Source: UBA1952 sp965200035 (lineage in GTDB: Bacteria; Bacteroidota; Bacteroidia; Chitinophagales; Chitinophagaceae). Taken from it: DNA of 64,000 nt. How positions within the stretch are numbered: position 1 is the first letter of the stretch; each line of letters begins with the position of its first letter. The notes beneath the pieces are model-generated. The model was not told the DNA's origin. It made no database searches and saw only the letters and a list, made by a program, of their open reading frames with translations. The position numbers and the translations under genes were made by a program. Below, one piece after another: positions 50,441 through 59,569 of this stretch. The stretch spans positions 2,852,001 to 2,916,000 of the forward strand of contig OZ241334.1 of assembly GCA_965200035.1 (NCBI GenBank), read 5' to 3'.

Positions 50441-51409
50441 TTAATAGTCGTATCCTTCATCGAAATCGCGGTTGCTGCGATTGCTGTAGGTGTTATGATA
50501 ATTGCCGTATTCATTGCCATACTGAGCGCTTCGTCCGCCGCCGCGATTGCCTTGCTGGCTACCATAATTCTGGTTGCTGCCATAGCCGGTATTGCTGCGG
50601 TTGCCATAATTAGACGCGCCGTAAGAGCTATCATTATTGGTACTGTAATCATTGCCCCTTTGGTTATTGCTATTGCCGTTATTGTTGCCATAGCCTTCAT
50701 TGTTTCCGTAGTTACTGGTGCCACCGCTGTAGCCGCCCTGGCCGTAATTCATATTGCTGCGGTGCTGATTGCCGTAATAGCTTTTATCTTCATCCCTGCG
50801 GTTTGAATGTGCGCCGTAAGTATCGCCCTGCTGATTGCGGTCGCTGCCGTAAGAGGTGCGCTGCCGATTGCTATAGTTCTGATCATTGTCCTGACTGCGG
50901 TTACCGTAATCGCTGTCATTACCGTGCCCATAAGAAGACTCATAACCGCCTGTATTGTAAGAAGTGCCGTATTGCTGGCCATAGCCACCGCTGTTGTGAG
51001 CATCATTGTCCCAGTCGCGATTGCCACCCATCGTATTTTCATTAGAAGAAGACCCATAGCCGTAAGCGTTACTGCCGCGCTGTCCGTGATCGTTGCCATA
51101 GTTCGTTTGCTGCCTGTTGCCATAAGAAGAACTGCTCCGGTTGCTACCATGATCGCCGCGATTGCTGCCGTAAGATGAGTTTCCATAATTGCTCTGGCTG
51201 TTGCCGTAATTCATGTTGCCGCCACGGTTGTAGCGATCGCCGTAGTTGTTATCGCTGTTGCCGTTAGAAGATGAAGATGTGCGCTGGCGATTGCCGGTAT
51301 TTCCCTGTCCATAGCTACGATCATCGTAATTGCTGCTGCGTCGGCTGCTGTTGTTTTCCCAATCCTGATGGGTGTCACGGTTCCGTTCGTTGCGATTGTA
51401 GTTTGCCAT
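50441..51409 (-). CDS. Prion-like low-complexity protein rich in Asn/Gly/Ser/Tyr/Arg, 322 aa
   Basis: The entire 322-residue chain is low complexity. By hand count it has 38 Tyr, evenly spaced, mostly in Y-G or N-Y-G contexts, and no Leu, Ile, Val, Pro or Cys, with one Phe, two Trp and one Lys. Arg occurs in short RG/RGG contexts (NRGGN, NRGGGRS). There is no signal peptide, so it is predicted cytosolic and disordered. The composition resembles the SYGQ/RGG domains of eukaryotic FUS-type proteins that form condensates; this is analogy, not homology. Related Gly/Asn/Tyr-rich stress proteins occur in other Bacteroidota as I recall. It is a single gene with its own terminator. Function unknown. 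Confidence 0.8.
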   Translation of the reverse strand: MANYNRNERNRDTHQDWENNSSRRSSNYDDRSYGQGNTGNRQRTSSSSNGNSDNNYGDRYNRGGNMNYGNSQSNYGNSSYGSNRGDHGSNRSSSSYGNRQQTNYGNDHGQRGSNAYGYGSSSNENTMGGNRDWDNDAHNSGGYGQQYGTSYNTGGYESSYGHGNDSDYGNRSQDNDQNYSNRQRTSYGSDRNQQGDTYGAHSNRRDEDKSYYGNQHRSNMNYGQGGYSGGTSNYGNNEGYGNNNGNSNNQRGNDYSTNNDSSYGASNYGNRSNTGYGSNQNYGSQQGNRGGGRSAQYGNEYGNYHNTYSNRSNRDFDEGYDY

Positions 51410-51685
51410 TGTTTTGAATATTTAAAGTGAAAAGGATAGATTCATTTAGTATTCCTCAATGCTAAAAAATTATGCCTTCTACACTTTGTCCGGAACAGCC
51501 AATAACCTGATTTTCTAACCCATTATTAACCAGCAATAATCAGTTAAAGCAAAAAAGCTGTCGTGAATTTTGGGGTTGTGGAAGCGACAATTGCATAAAT
51601 AACGGGCCACGGTTTTACATGCAAAGCATGTAATATCCTTTCGGAATAGAATTATAAAAACGTTAACTAGACTGAATGCGTTGTA

Positions 51686-53701
51686 CTAATTCACCAGAGT
51701 CCAGTCGAAGCCGAAGCGTACCATTACATCCTGAGCAGGGTATCCCGGGACTGGTATGTTGTGCACTTTAAAAAGCCGCTGCATCTGGTCGCCCATGATG
51801 TAAGCACGGAAACGCTTCACCTTGAAATTGAAGAATACAGATGCTTCAGGATCGGCGCCGCTGGTATAAGTATCCTGATAGTAGAAGCGGTTGTAAAAAG
51901 GAGCGTAGCCCAATGGCTTATAAGCTGTATGGTAGCGTACATCAATGCCTGCAGCTATTTTCAAGGCTTTGGCAAACAGATAGGTTTCGTAGCTGAGCTG
52001 ATGACGGCCCATCAACAGCGGTACTTCAATCGGCGCATCACCGGCTATCTGCTGGAAGGCCAGCTCATTATCCAATACTACATTGCCAAAGCGGAATGTT
52101 TTGCGCAGCCATGCCTGGGTAAGATTGAAAGCGGAGGAAGACTGCCGCACCTGTAAATGTCCGTTAGACACCTGGTTCAGGCTGTCTGCCAGATAAATAT
52201 AATTGCCGATCACGTAGTTGCGCACACCGCCGGAAAGCCCCAGCCGCTCGCTCTGCACCATAGCATATAGCTGTGTTGTGCTTTCATTATTCAGGGAATG
52301 CGTTTCAAGAAAAAACTGATTCTGGTAGCGGGTATAATTGTATGGCGCATCGCTCAGACTTTGTTTGAAGCCAGCACTTAATAACCCCCAGCGGCTGCCC
52401 AAATCTTTTCCCACAGAAGCATGGAGCAGGAAATTGCCCGCGGCCTGCCCGCTGAAGAAGAATTGTGCCGCCGCATTATAGCTCCACTGGCCGGGCTTCA
52501 GTGCATCTTTCCGAAGCTCGCCTACCAGATAGTTGCTCAATATATTGGTGCGGTCGTCACCCGAAAGATAGTAGGTTCTGAAATCATCGATCCGGTTGCC
52601 GATTCCCGCATTGAACAATATCGGAGACTCCCGTTTGCCCAGAAAACCATTCAGCATAAAGCGGTTGTCCACCCAGGTCCATTGCTGCTGACTGAATACA
52701 GAATCATTGGTAGCAAAAGTGTGCGGAAAGAAAGAATCCCAGGTGAGCGAATCAGCTTTTACGTGCTTGAAAGTATATTTCTGTGAGCCGATATCCATAC
52801 GATGCGATATGCGGAAGCGGGGCGTAAGCTCAAAATGATACTGGGTGGAATCTGCATTGTACAATGTATCCTTCCTGCCCCAGGTATAGCCATGCTGCAG
52901 CAGAATATTCAGATCGCGCATTCTGTTGGTCACCGACGAGCGGCGGGCGCTGTAAGCATTGTTGTCAAAATCTACCGGTATCGTTTTCCGGTCGCTGTAG
53001 CGGTCGTCCATCAGGAAGCTATCGGCGGTGATGCCGCCATTCTCGTCCTGCTGCACCAGATTGTACACCACCGCAGTCTTCAGCTGATAGTGCAGGTTAG
53101 GACTTTTATAATCAGTGCTCAGGCTGCCGTGATCCTGATTGGTGCGTTGAATTTTATAATAGCCCTGCGAGTTGATTTTCCGGTACTGCACGGCAAAGTT
53201 CCAGTTGGGCTTGATGTTTTGCGTATAAAGCACCTGCAACATCTGCTCCAGCTTGCTGCCCAACTGGTAGCTGAATGAGGAATAGGGACGGGTAGTATTA
53301 TAGTACAGCAGGCTATCGGCATTAAACCGGTACACATCAAACGCATGATAGCCCAAAGATGGCCCTGTGCGGTTTTCATTGTCCGGTGTGAAGAACAGAC
53401 TCCTCGACGGGCTGCCCAGATTGCCTAAATCTCGGTTCCAAGGCTGTGAAAAAAGCCTTCTGTGAAAGGTATGGATAGAAGTGTCCGGGTAATGGTCGGT
53501 AGCATCATCTGCCTTCCGGAAATAGATCTGCACCTTTTCATCATGCCAGTTGGCCGATGCTGTCCGGTTGGTGGTATCGCGCTGCGGTGCATTGTTCAGA
53601 TTAACGGGTGCACCGGGAAGCACGGCCTGTGCCGCCGCATTTATAGCAGGCAGGCAGCTCAGCAGCAGAAGACAAATAAAACGAAAACGGAGCAACGGCA
53701 T
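51686..53701 (-). CDS. Putative porin (Porin_10 family)
   Basis: 671 residues. A signal peptide (about 1-24) precedes the family opening with HTFHRRLFSQPWNRDLGNLGSPSRSLFF and the signature FDVYRFNADSLLYYNTTRPYSSFSYQLGSKLEQMLQVLYTQNI. Long amphipathic strands continue to a final VMVRFGFDWTLVN. Porin_10 proteins are predicted outer-membrane barrels of Bacteroidota with unproven transport roles. The start codon overlaps the stop of the upstream choice-of-anchor B gene (TGATG), so the two are translationally coupled. Confidence 0.87.
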   Translation of the reverse strand: MPLLRFRFICLLLLSCLPAINAAAQAVLPGAPVNLNNAPQRDTTNRTASANWHDEKVQIYFRKADDATDHYPDTSIHTFHRRLFSQPWNRDLGNLGSPSRSLFFTPDNENRTGPSLGYHAFDVYRFNADSLLYYNTTRPYSSFSYQLGSKLEQMLQVLYTQNIKPNWNFAVQYRKINSQGYYKIQRTNQDHGSLSTDYKSPNLHYQLKTAVVYNLVQQDENGGITADSFLMDDRYSDRKTIPVDFDNNAYSARRSSVTNRMRDLNILLQHGYTWGRKDTLYNADSTQYHFELTPRFRISHRMDIGSQKYTFKHVKADSLTWDSFFPHTFATNDSVFSQQQWTWVDNRFMLNGFLGKRESPILFNAGIGNRIDDFRTYYLSGDDRTNILSNYLVGELRKDALKPGQWSYNAAAQFFFSGQAAGNFLLHASVGKDLGSRWGLLSAGFKQSLSDAPYNYTRYQNQFFLETHSLNNESTTQLYAMVQSERLGLSGGVRNYVIGNYIYLADSLNQVSNGHLQVRQSSSAFNLTQAWLRKTFRFGNVVLDNELAFQQIAGDAPIEVPLLMGRHQLSYETYLFAKALKIAAGIDVRYHTAYKPLGYAPFYNRFYYQDTYTSGADPEASVFFNFKVKRFRAYIMGDQMQRLFKVHNIPVPGYPAQDVMVRFGFDWTLVN

Positions 53702-55086
53702 CAGAGTTTGACGAACCGGCCGGTAAGTACCTGACCGTCAGCCTCGGCGCGCAGCATATAAGTACCCGGCCTCAACTGAGAGGGCAAAGGTAAGGCAACA
53801 GGCTCATTGGCAGTAGCAGGCGCAGGCATATTCCATTCCTGTACCAGGCTGCCTATTGCATCAAATGCTGTGAAGCGAATCTTAGTGGTAATGGATTGCG
53901 GCAATTTGACCATAATCTTATCGGTAGCCGGATTAGGATAAATGCCCAGCGCATTCTGCTGTACCGCTAAATTTTTGATGCCTACACCTGCCAGCGCTTC
54001 ATGCACATCCAGCACATAAAGCCCGGTCTGCATATCGCTCACAAGCACCTTGCCGGACGGCAGGAAAGGATAACACCCCCATGCGCCGTTGAATTGCTGG
54101 ATGGAAGAGTCCGGATAAGTATCATAATAGCCGGCCTGCTTTGGGTGTAAGGGATCAGTAAGGTCATACAGTTGAAACCCATCCTGATAATAAGAGATGT
54201 AGGCGAAATCCCCGATCAGGTAAGGGTTGTGCGCCACACAGGTAGAGTCCAGACCACGCGGACTGAAATTGGCCAGCACCTGTACATCATCGATCCTGCG
54301 GGTATCAATCACTTTCACGGGCATGCCAAATGTTTCATCTGCCATCACGCCTATTCCTTTGGTATTTACCCAACTGCTGTGGTTGTAGCCCTGGTATGGA
54401 TAACTGAGCAACCCGCCGATGGTTTGGTAAGGCTCCGGCGTACTATTGAAACGGTTAATCACATAGCCCGTGTAAGAAGAGCTGCAATAGGCCGTATCAT
54501 TCCGCACGTACACCGCATGTACATCGCCGTAATCATTATAGCTGTAAATATAGGAAGGTGAATCAGGCTTCTGCAGTGAATAAAGCCGCATGTATTCATG
54601 GCCGGAAAGCTGGCTGGTAAAGGAAGCACAGTACAATTTTGCCTTAGCAGTATCTATAAAAATGGTGTGCGAGCGGCTGAAGTCAAGTGGATTGCTTTCG
54701 TAAACCAGATGCAGCGAGTCGGGCAGGTAATTGTAGTCGAAGATCTGCAGCGTAGCCACGCCTTCATCTGCCACCGCATACAGATAATGCTGGTAGGTTT
54801 TAAAATCGCGGTGCACCACATATTGTGAGCGGCCGGGATAAAAAACCACTTCTTTACAGCTATCTACATCAATAATGTGCGTACCGTTGGAGGAGCCGAT
54901 GACCGCATATTCTTTTCCATGCACTTTAAGTCCCCACACATCATTGAAATGCTGCCTGCTCACCATAGGCGCATGAGTCGTATCCATCCAGTTGCATTTC
55001 AGCGTTACATTTTTGGATAGCTGGGCATTAGTGCGATGTGGCTGTATCAACAACCATAAAGCAATGAAGAAGAAAACAGGGCGCAT
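53701..55086 (-). CDS. Choice-of-anchor B family protein with T9SS sorting domain
   Basis: 461 residues. A signal peptide (about 1-22) is followed by a beta-propeller-like region of repeated blades (NDVWGLKVHGKEYAVIGSSNGTHIIDVDSC, YLYAVADEGVATLQIFDYNYLPDSL, AYISYYQDGFQLYDLTDPLHPKQAGYYDT) characteristic of choice-of-anchor B proteins. The last roughly 80 residues, from LGIYPNP to GRFVKL, are a T9SS type A domain. It is exported to the cell surface. Binding partner unknown; coupling to the porin gene suggests joint assembly at the outer membrane. Confidence 0.88.
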   Translation of the reverse strand: MRPVFFFIALWLLIQPHRTNAQLSKNVTLKCNWMDTTHAPMVSRQHFNDVWGLKVHGKEYAVIGSSNGTHIIDVDSCKEVVFYPGRSQYVVHRDFKTYQHYLYAVADEGVATLQIFDYNYLPDSLHLVYESNPLDFSRSHTIFIDTAKAKLYCASFTSQLSGHEYMRLYSLQKPDSPSYIYSYNDYGDVHAVYVRNDTAYCSSSYTGYVINRFNSTPEPYQTIGGLLSYPYQGYNHSSWVNTKGIGVMADETFGMPVKVIDTRRIDDVQVLANFSPRGLDSTCVAHNPYLIGDFAYISYYQDGFQLYDLTDPLHPKQAGYYDTYPDSSIQQFNGAWGCYPFLPSGKVLVSDMQTGLYVLDVHEALAGVGIKNLAVQQNALGIYPNPATDKIMVKLPQSITTKIRFTAFDAIGSLVQEWNMPAPATANEPVALPLPSQLRPGTYMLRAEADGQVLTGRFVKL

Positions 55087-55152
55087 TAAGTAAATTTAAT
55101 ATTTTAGCACGTTTGTATTGACGTAATAAAATCATTAAACGTTTGGCGTGGC

Positions 55153-55968
55153 TTATATCTTGGAGATGATGGCTGCTACCAGCGCGGCCAGCTTGGGCGC
55201 AGCTTCGGCTGCTGCGGCCAGCACTTCCTCATGGGTGATCTTATTCAGCTCTTCGCGAATGCCTAAGTCAGTTACAATGCTTGCCCCGAATACCTTCATG
55301 CCGCCGTGTATGGCTACAATTACTTCCGGTACGGTGCTCATGCCTACGAGATCAGCGCCTATGGTATGTAGCCACTGATATTCCGCCCGTGTTTCAAATG
55401 TTGGTCCCTGGATGCCGGCATACACTCCGGTCTGTAGATGTAATCCCTGCTCCAGCGCAATATTCTTTGCCATTTCCAGCAGCGCATAATTATAAGGCTC
55501 GCTCATATCCGGGAAGCGGGGACCGAGGCGGTCATCATTTTTTCCGCGCAGCGGATGCTCGGGAAACAGGTTGATCTGATCGCCGATCAATACAATATCG
55601 CCTACGCGGAAGCTCTTGTTCATGCCGCCGGCAGCGTTGGATACAAACAAAGTCTCCACACCCAAAGCACGCATCACGCGAATCGGGAAGGTTACTTCTT
55701 CCATACTGTATCCTTCATAAAAATGAAAGCGGCCGGCCATCATCACTACCTGCTTATCGCCGATGGTGCCGAAGATGAGCTTGCCCGCATGGCCTTCTAC
55801 AGTAGATACCGGAAAGCCGGGAATCTGATCGTAAGCAATCTCCGTCTCCACAGCCACCGCATCCACAAGACCTCCCAAGCCGGAGCCGAGGATCACACCT
55901 GCAACAGGCTTGTTTTTGATACGGGATTGAATGAAAGAAACGGTTTCCTGGATACGGTCGAAAAGCAT
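55153..55968 (-). CDS. Purine-nucleoside phosphorylase (PNP/MTAP family)
   Basis: 271 residues of the trimeric PNP family. It shows VAGVILGSGLGGLVD, the phosphate-binding Ser/His region (FPVSTVEGHAGKLIFG), VMRALGVETLFVSNAAGGMN, YAGIQGPTFETRAEYQWLHTIGADLVGMSTVPEVIVA and the purine-site Asn in ASIVTDLGI. It splits inosine and guanosine into base plus ribose-1-phosphate in purine salvage. Single gene with its own promoter-like box. Confidence 0.94.
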   Translation of the reverse strand: MLFDRIQETVSFIQSRIKNKPVAGVILGSGLGGLVDAVAVETEIAYDQIPGFPVSTVEGHAGKLIFGTIGDKQVVMMAGRFHFYEGYSMEEVTFPIRVMRALGVETLFVSNAAGGMNKSFRVGDIVLIGDQINLFPEHPLRGKNDDRLGPRFPDMSEPYNYALLEMAKNIALEQGLHLQTGVYAGIQGPTFETRAEYQWLHTIGADLVGMSTVPEVIVAIHGGMKVFGASIVTDLGIREELNKITHEEVLAAAAEAAPKLAALVAAIISKI

Positions 55969-55990
55969 AGCTGCGTTATTTTTTGCGCTG

Positions 55991-55998
55991 CAAATGTA
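55991..55998 (-). promoter_or_regulatory. Candidate -7 box for the PNP gene
   Basis: TACATTTG on the minus strand, 23 nt before the ATG at 55968. Confidence 0.45.
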
Positions 55999-56107
55999 AG
56001 CGACCGCTGCCTTGTATGGAAAATCAACTTTTTAGACATCTCGTATGGTGTACCGCAATCGGCAAAGGAAGGAAGCGTCTGCCATAACCGGATACTTCTT
56101 TTAAACG

Positions 56108-56115
56108 TAAATTTG
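56108..56115 (+). promoter_or_regulatory. Candidate -7 box for the TonB-like gene
   Basis: TAAATTTG, 23 nt before the ATG at 56139. Confidence 0.45.
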
Positions 56116-56138
56116 ACCAGCATCAGTAAAGGATAAAT

Positions 56139-56999
56139 ATGGAGCAATCTGCAAAGCCATTGAACTATAAAGCACTCTCGTGGACGATTGGCGCGCACGC
56201 CATATTGTTGCTGATTTTTTTGTTCTGGAAATTCAGCACTCCTGCCGCGGCAGCTCCTGTTGCGGAAATGGGTATGGAGGTAAATCTCGGTACGAGCGCA
56301 GATGGCTCCGGTACAGATCAGCCGATGGATATGGAAGACCCCGCGCCGGAAGCGGCTGCCAATAATGCCCGCGCTACTACCTCAGATGCAAATGCGGAAA
56401 AAGAAGTAGAGCAGACCGATGATGCAGATGCCCCTGAAGTAGCACCGGTAAAGGCAACACCAACACCTGCCAGAACTGATCGCCCCAATAATCGTCCTGT
56501 AACGCGGACTAATACTCCTGTAGCTGCGCAACAGCAACCCAAGCCTACGCCTGCGGCACAACCTCAGCGGCCGAAATTTGTATATCAGGGCAGCACCGGC
56601 AAAGGCGGGAATGGCGCGGCCTCGAATAGTCCCGGCGGCAGCGAAGGCAATACCACAGGCGATGGCGACCGCGGCGTACCGCACGGCACACCCGGCGCGC
56701 CCAACTATACCGGCAATCCCGGCAGAGGCACCGGCGGCATCAGCTATTCTCTGGATGGGCGCAACATTGTAGCTTATCCGCCCAAAGAAGCCGAATTCCG
56801 CGAAGGCGGAAGAGTAGTGGTCCGCATTACTGTGAACAAGGAAGGGGCGATTGTTAGCAAGAATATTAAGACTTCTACAAATGCTGAATTAAGTGCCATC
56901 GCGCTGCGCAAATTGTCGCAGGTGAAATTCAACAGAAGCGACGACGCTCCTGCCGAGCAGTTCGGAAACATTACTTTCGTGTTCAAAGCGAGAAACTGA
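56139..56999 (+). CDS. TonB-like energy transducer
   Basis: 286 residues. It has an N-terminal anchor helix (about 14-34, SWTIGAHAILLLIFLFWKF), then a long periplasm-spanning linker rich in Ala, Pro, Asp and Glu that turns Gly/Asn/Thr-rich (GKGGNGAASNSPGGSEGNTTGDGDRG region). The C-terminal TonB-type domain (about 205-286) contains FREGGRVVVRITVNKEGAIV and SAIALRKLSQVKF. It would transmit proton-motive energy to outer-membrane TonB-dependent transporters. In many Bacteroidota exbB-exbD precede tonB and folC follows; here folC follows (18 bp) but exbBD are not upstream. Confidence 0.85.
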   Translation: MEQSAKPLNYKALSWTIGAHAILLLIFLFWKFSTPAAAAPVAEMGMEVNLGTSADGSGTDQPMDMEDPAPEAAANNARATTSDANAEKEVEQTDDADAPEVAPVKATPTPARTDRPNNRPVTRTNTPVAAQQQPKPTPAAQPQRPKFVYQGSTGKGGNGAASNSPGGSEGNTTGDGDRGVPHGTPGAPNYTGNPGRGTGGISYSLDGRNIVAYPPKEAEFREGGRVVVRITVNKEGAIVSKNIKTSTNAELSAIALRKLSQVKFNRSDDAPAEQFGNITFVFKARN

Positions 57000-57017
57000 T
57001 TTTCGCTCTTCTTCTGA

Positions 57018-58334
57018 ATGAACCAAACAGCCACTTACCAGCAGACGCTGGACTATCTCTATGAGCAATTGCCCATGTTTTCCCGCATCGGCAGCGCTGC
57101 CATCAAAAAAGATCTGACCAATACGCTCAGATTGTGTGAAGCGCTCGGCAATCCGCATCAAAAATTCAAGTCCATACATATTGCGGGCACCAATGGCAAA
57201 GGTAGCACGAGCCATATGCTGTCGGCCATCTTTCAGCAATGCGGCTACAAGACCGGCCTTTATACTTCACCACATCTGGTTGATTTCCGCGAGCGCATCC
57301 GTATCAATGGAGCAGAAATTTCTGAGCATGAAGTCATCGAATTTGTAGCGCAGCATAAAGAGCTGATCGAAGCGGTACAGCCGTCTTTTTTTGAGATAAC
57401 AGTGGTCATGGCTTTTGAAGCATTTGCGAAAGCTGAGGTCGACATTGCCATTATAGAAACAGGATTAGGAGGAAGGCTGGATAGTACCAATGTCATCACG
57501 CCAGAGCTATCCATCATTACCAATATCAGTCTCGATCACACGGATATGCTGGGCAAGACCAGACCCGAAATAGCGTTTGAAAAGGCCGGCATCATTAAAA
57601 AAGGCGTACCGGTGATCATCGGCGAGACGGACGATGAAACTGAGAAAATATTTTTTGAGACAGGCCTCCGCACAGGCAGCGTTCTTTACCGTGCAGACGA
57701 GCTCTGGGATATGGTGCGGACAGACACGGAAAAACCAGAGCTACAGCGCTATAAAGCAGTACACAAGGGCAGCCTTAAGATCATGGAGCTTCATACCGAT
57801 CTTTTGGGGAGCTATCAGCAGCACAATATTAAAACAGTACTTACAGCTACGGAACTGTTAGGAGCGTTAGGCTGGAAGCTGTCGCTGGAGCGGGCTATGG
57901 ATGCGCTGGAGCAGATAAAAGCATTGACCGGCCTGCGTGGGAGATGGGATGTATGGCAAACAGCGCCTTTCATAGCTGCAGACGTAGCGCATAATCCGGC
58001 CGGCCTCAGAGAAGTGCTAAGCCAGTGGAATGCGGTGCCTGCAGTCCGCAAGCATGTAATCATCGGCTTTGTAAAAGATAAAGATGTGCCGGCAGCGCTG
58101 GCTCTTTTTCCTAAAGACAATATTTATTATTGTACCAATGCAGCCATTCCAAGAGCCTTGCCGGCAGAAGAGTTGCTTACACTGGCATCTGGTGAAGGGC
58201 TGGAAGCTGCTGCATTTTCCGGCGTGGCAGAAGCGCTGGACGCAGCAAAGGCTGCAATGGCTCCGGAAGATGCCTTGCTCATTACCGGAAGCTTTTTTGT
58301 AGTAGGCGAGGCTATGGTGTTTATGCACAAATAA
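57018..58334 (+). CDS. folC: Folylpolyglutamate synthase/dihydrofolate synthase
   Basis: 438 residues. The Mur-ligase-type P-loop is IHIAGTNGKGSTSHMLSAI (about 51-69). The TSPHLVDFRERIRINGAEI folate-binding block, IETGLGGRLDSTN, ISLDHTDMLGKT and the C-terminal glutamate-ligase domain with DVAHNPAGLREVL follow. It adds glutamate to dihydropteroate and folates in the cytoplasm. It lies 18 bp after the TonB gene and is probably in its operon. Confidence 0.95.
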   Translation: MNQTATYQQTLDYLYEQLPMFSRIGSAAIKKDLTNTLRLCEALGNPHQKFKSIHIAGTNGKGSTSHMLSAIFQQCGYKTGLYTSPHLVDFRERIRINGAEISEHEVIEFVAQHKELIEAVQPSFFEITVVMAFEAFAKAEVDIAIIETGLGGRLDSTNVITPELSIITNISLDHTDMLGKTRPEIAFEKAGIIKKGVPVIIGETDDETEKIFFETGLRTGSVLYRADELWDMVRTDTEKPELQRYKAVHKGSLKIMELHTDLLGSYQQHNIKTVLTATELLGALGWKLSLERAMDALEQIKALTGLRGRWDVWQTAPFIAADVAHNPAGLREVLSQWNAVPAVRKHVIIGFVKDKDVPAALALFPKDNIYYCTNAAIPRALPAEELLTLASGEGLEAAAFSGVAEALDAAKAAMAPEDALLITGSFFVVGEAMVFMHK

Positions 58335-58337
58335 AAG

Positions 58338-58360
58338 TGCGGCAGAAATCCTGCCACACC
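58338..58360. terminator. Weak terminator after folC
   Basis: GGCAG-AAATC-CTGCC with outer GTG/CAC past one mismatch; the poly-T tract is poor. It lies between convergent genes. Confidence 0.4.
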
Positions 58361-58394
58361 CTTTACAATATATTGTTACAAGCAGTATTTCTGC

Positions 58395-58766
58395 TTAGTA
58401 AGCAGTGTCCATTTCTGCCAGCAGCTGCAGCATTACTGCTTTATTGCCGGGAATATTCTGGCTCAGCGTCTTCATTCTGGCTGAAAGCTGGTAATGAGCA
58501 TCAGCACCTGTGCTGTTCTGTTGCCTTTGAAGCTGATCGCCCTTCAGAAATGTAGCTCTGCAGATCGGATACCATAAAGACTGGGCTTTGGTAAAATCAT
58601 TGGCATTCAGTGCCGTTTTCAGCTCGGTGGTTTTTGCACGGAATGCAGCAGTAGAAATAACTTCATTATTTACTGTAACATTTCCGTTTGGATTGACTAT
58701 ACGCTGCGCCTGAGCGATATCTGCCAGGCAAAAAGCGCACAGCGCAATAAGGAAATACTTCTTCAT
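58395..58766 (-). CDS. Small secreted protein, 123 aa
   Basis: Start placed at 58766 (MKKYFLIALCAFCLADIAQAQ, a signal peptide); the 10-residue longer frame lacks one. The mature protein of about 100 residues is helical (TAAFRAKTTELKTALNANDFTKAQSLWYPICRATF... ARMKTLSQNIPGNKAVMLQLLAEMDTAY) with a single Cys. No family recognised. Probably periplasmic. Confidence 0.65.
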   Translation of the reverse strand: MKKYFLIALCAFCLADIAQAQRIVNPNGNVTVNNEVISTAAFRAKTTELKTALNANDFTKAQSLWYPICRATFLKGDQLQRQQNSTGADAHYQLSARMKTLSQNIPGNKAVMLQLLAEMDTAY

Positions 58767-58855
58767 AAGGTTGATTTGATATTTAAAAGTAATCATTTCT
58801 TCATAAAGACAGAATAGCCCGCGTATACGTTGGTAGCACTTAAATTTGCCGGCTC

Positions 58856-59524
58856 ATGAAACGAATTTATAAATGGCCCGGGCTTTGGCTCCTGATGATT
58901 GGCTGGTACGGATGCAGTACGCAGAACGAGCCTGCCACAGCAGCGCAGGAAAACCTGAAAGCACCGCGCCAGGCGGCAATGCAGTGGAATTATCATGAAA
59001 TAGACTCTTCGGTGCATTTGCTTCAAAATGGAGATTTGGTGCTGCGCACCGGTGCCGATGCCACTTCTTATATGCTGCGGCAAATGAATCTTACCAATAA
59101 GACTTATTCGCACTGCGGTATAGTGATGATCGAAAATGGCTATCCGTTTGTTTATCATAGCATTGGGGGAGAAGATAATCCGGATGAAAAGCTGCGCCGC
59201 GATTCCGCTTCCTTCTTTTTTAACCCGGTGACTAATGAGCGCCTCGGCATTGCCCGGCTGGATATTACGGCTCCCCAGATTTTACAATTGCATGAAGTGG
59301 TGAAGCGCTATTATAAGATGGCCATCCCATTCGACCTCGATTTTGATCTGGCTACCAACGATAAATTCTATTGTGCTGAGTTTGTGTACAAATCCATCCG
59401 CGAAGCCACCTCAGATACGGGTTACTTTTCGCGTACCCAATTGCTCACAAGGAATTACGTAGGCGTTGATAATCTTTACGATAAGCGTCATGCTAAAATC
59501 ATTTGCGATATCCGATTTAAATAA
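58856..59524 (+). CDS. YiiX/YebB-like permuted NlpC/P60 hydrolase, lipoprotein
   Basis: 222 residues. An N-terminal signal ends in a lipobox-like WYGC (Cys20). The domain begins LLQNGDLVLRTG, the catalytic His is in KTYSHCGIVM (His86) and the catalytic Cys is in NDKFYCAEFVYKSI (Cys173). His before Cys is the permuted papain-like order of the YiiX/YebB group. Such enzymes are thought to be amidases acting on peptides or lipid-linked amides in the envelope; the substrate is unknown. A TAAATTTG box 8 nt before the ATG would give a nearly leaderless transcript. Confidence 0.82.
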   Translation: MKRIYKWPGLWLLMIGWYGCSTQNEPATAAQENLKAPRQAAMQWNYHEIDSSVHLLQNGDLVLRTGADATSYMLRQMNLTNKTYSHCGIVMIENGYPFVYHSIGGEDNPDEKLRRDSASFFFNPVTNERLGIARLDITAPQILQLHEVVKRYYKMAIPFDLDFDLATNDKFYCAEFVYKSIREATSDTGYFSRTQLLTRNYVGVDNLYDKRHAKIICDIRFK

Positions 59525-59532
59525 TACATTTG
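59503..59532 (+). promoter_or_regulatory. Consensus promoter (TTTG-N19-TACATTTG)
   Basis: TTG at 59503-59505, exactly 19 nt, then TACATTTG at 59525-59532: the best Bacteroidota-type promoter in the window. The -33 part overlaps the end of the preceding gene. It drives the lipoprotein gene at 59570, suggesting strong expression. Confidence 0.7.
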
Positions 59533-59569
59533 CCCCCGCATTCATTAACACCAAAAAAACATAAACAAA

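Noticed and set aside
50495..51178. Strongly hydrophobic Ile/Val/Ala-rich plus-strand frames
   Set aside because: They arise from the complement of the Asn/Gly/Tyr/Ser codons of the low-complexity gene; no start context or family.
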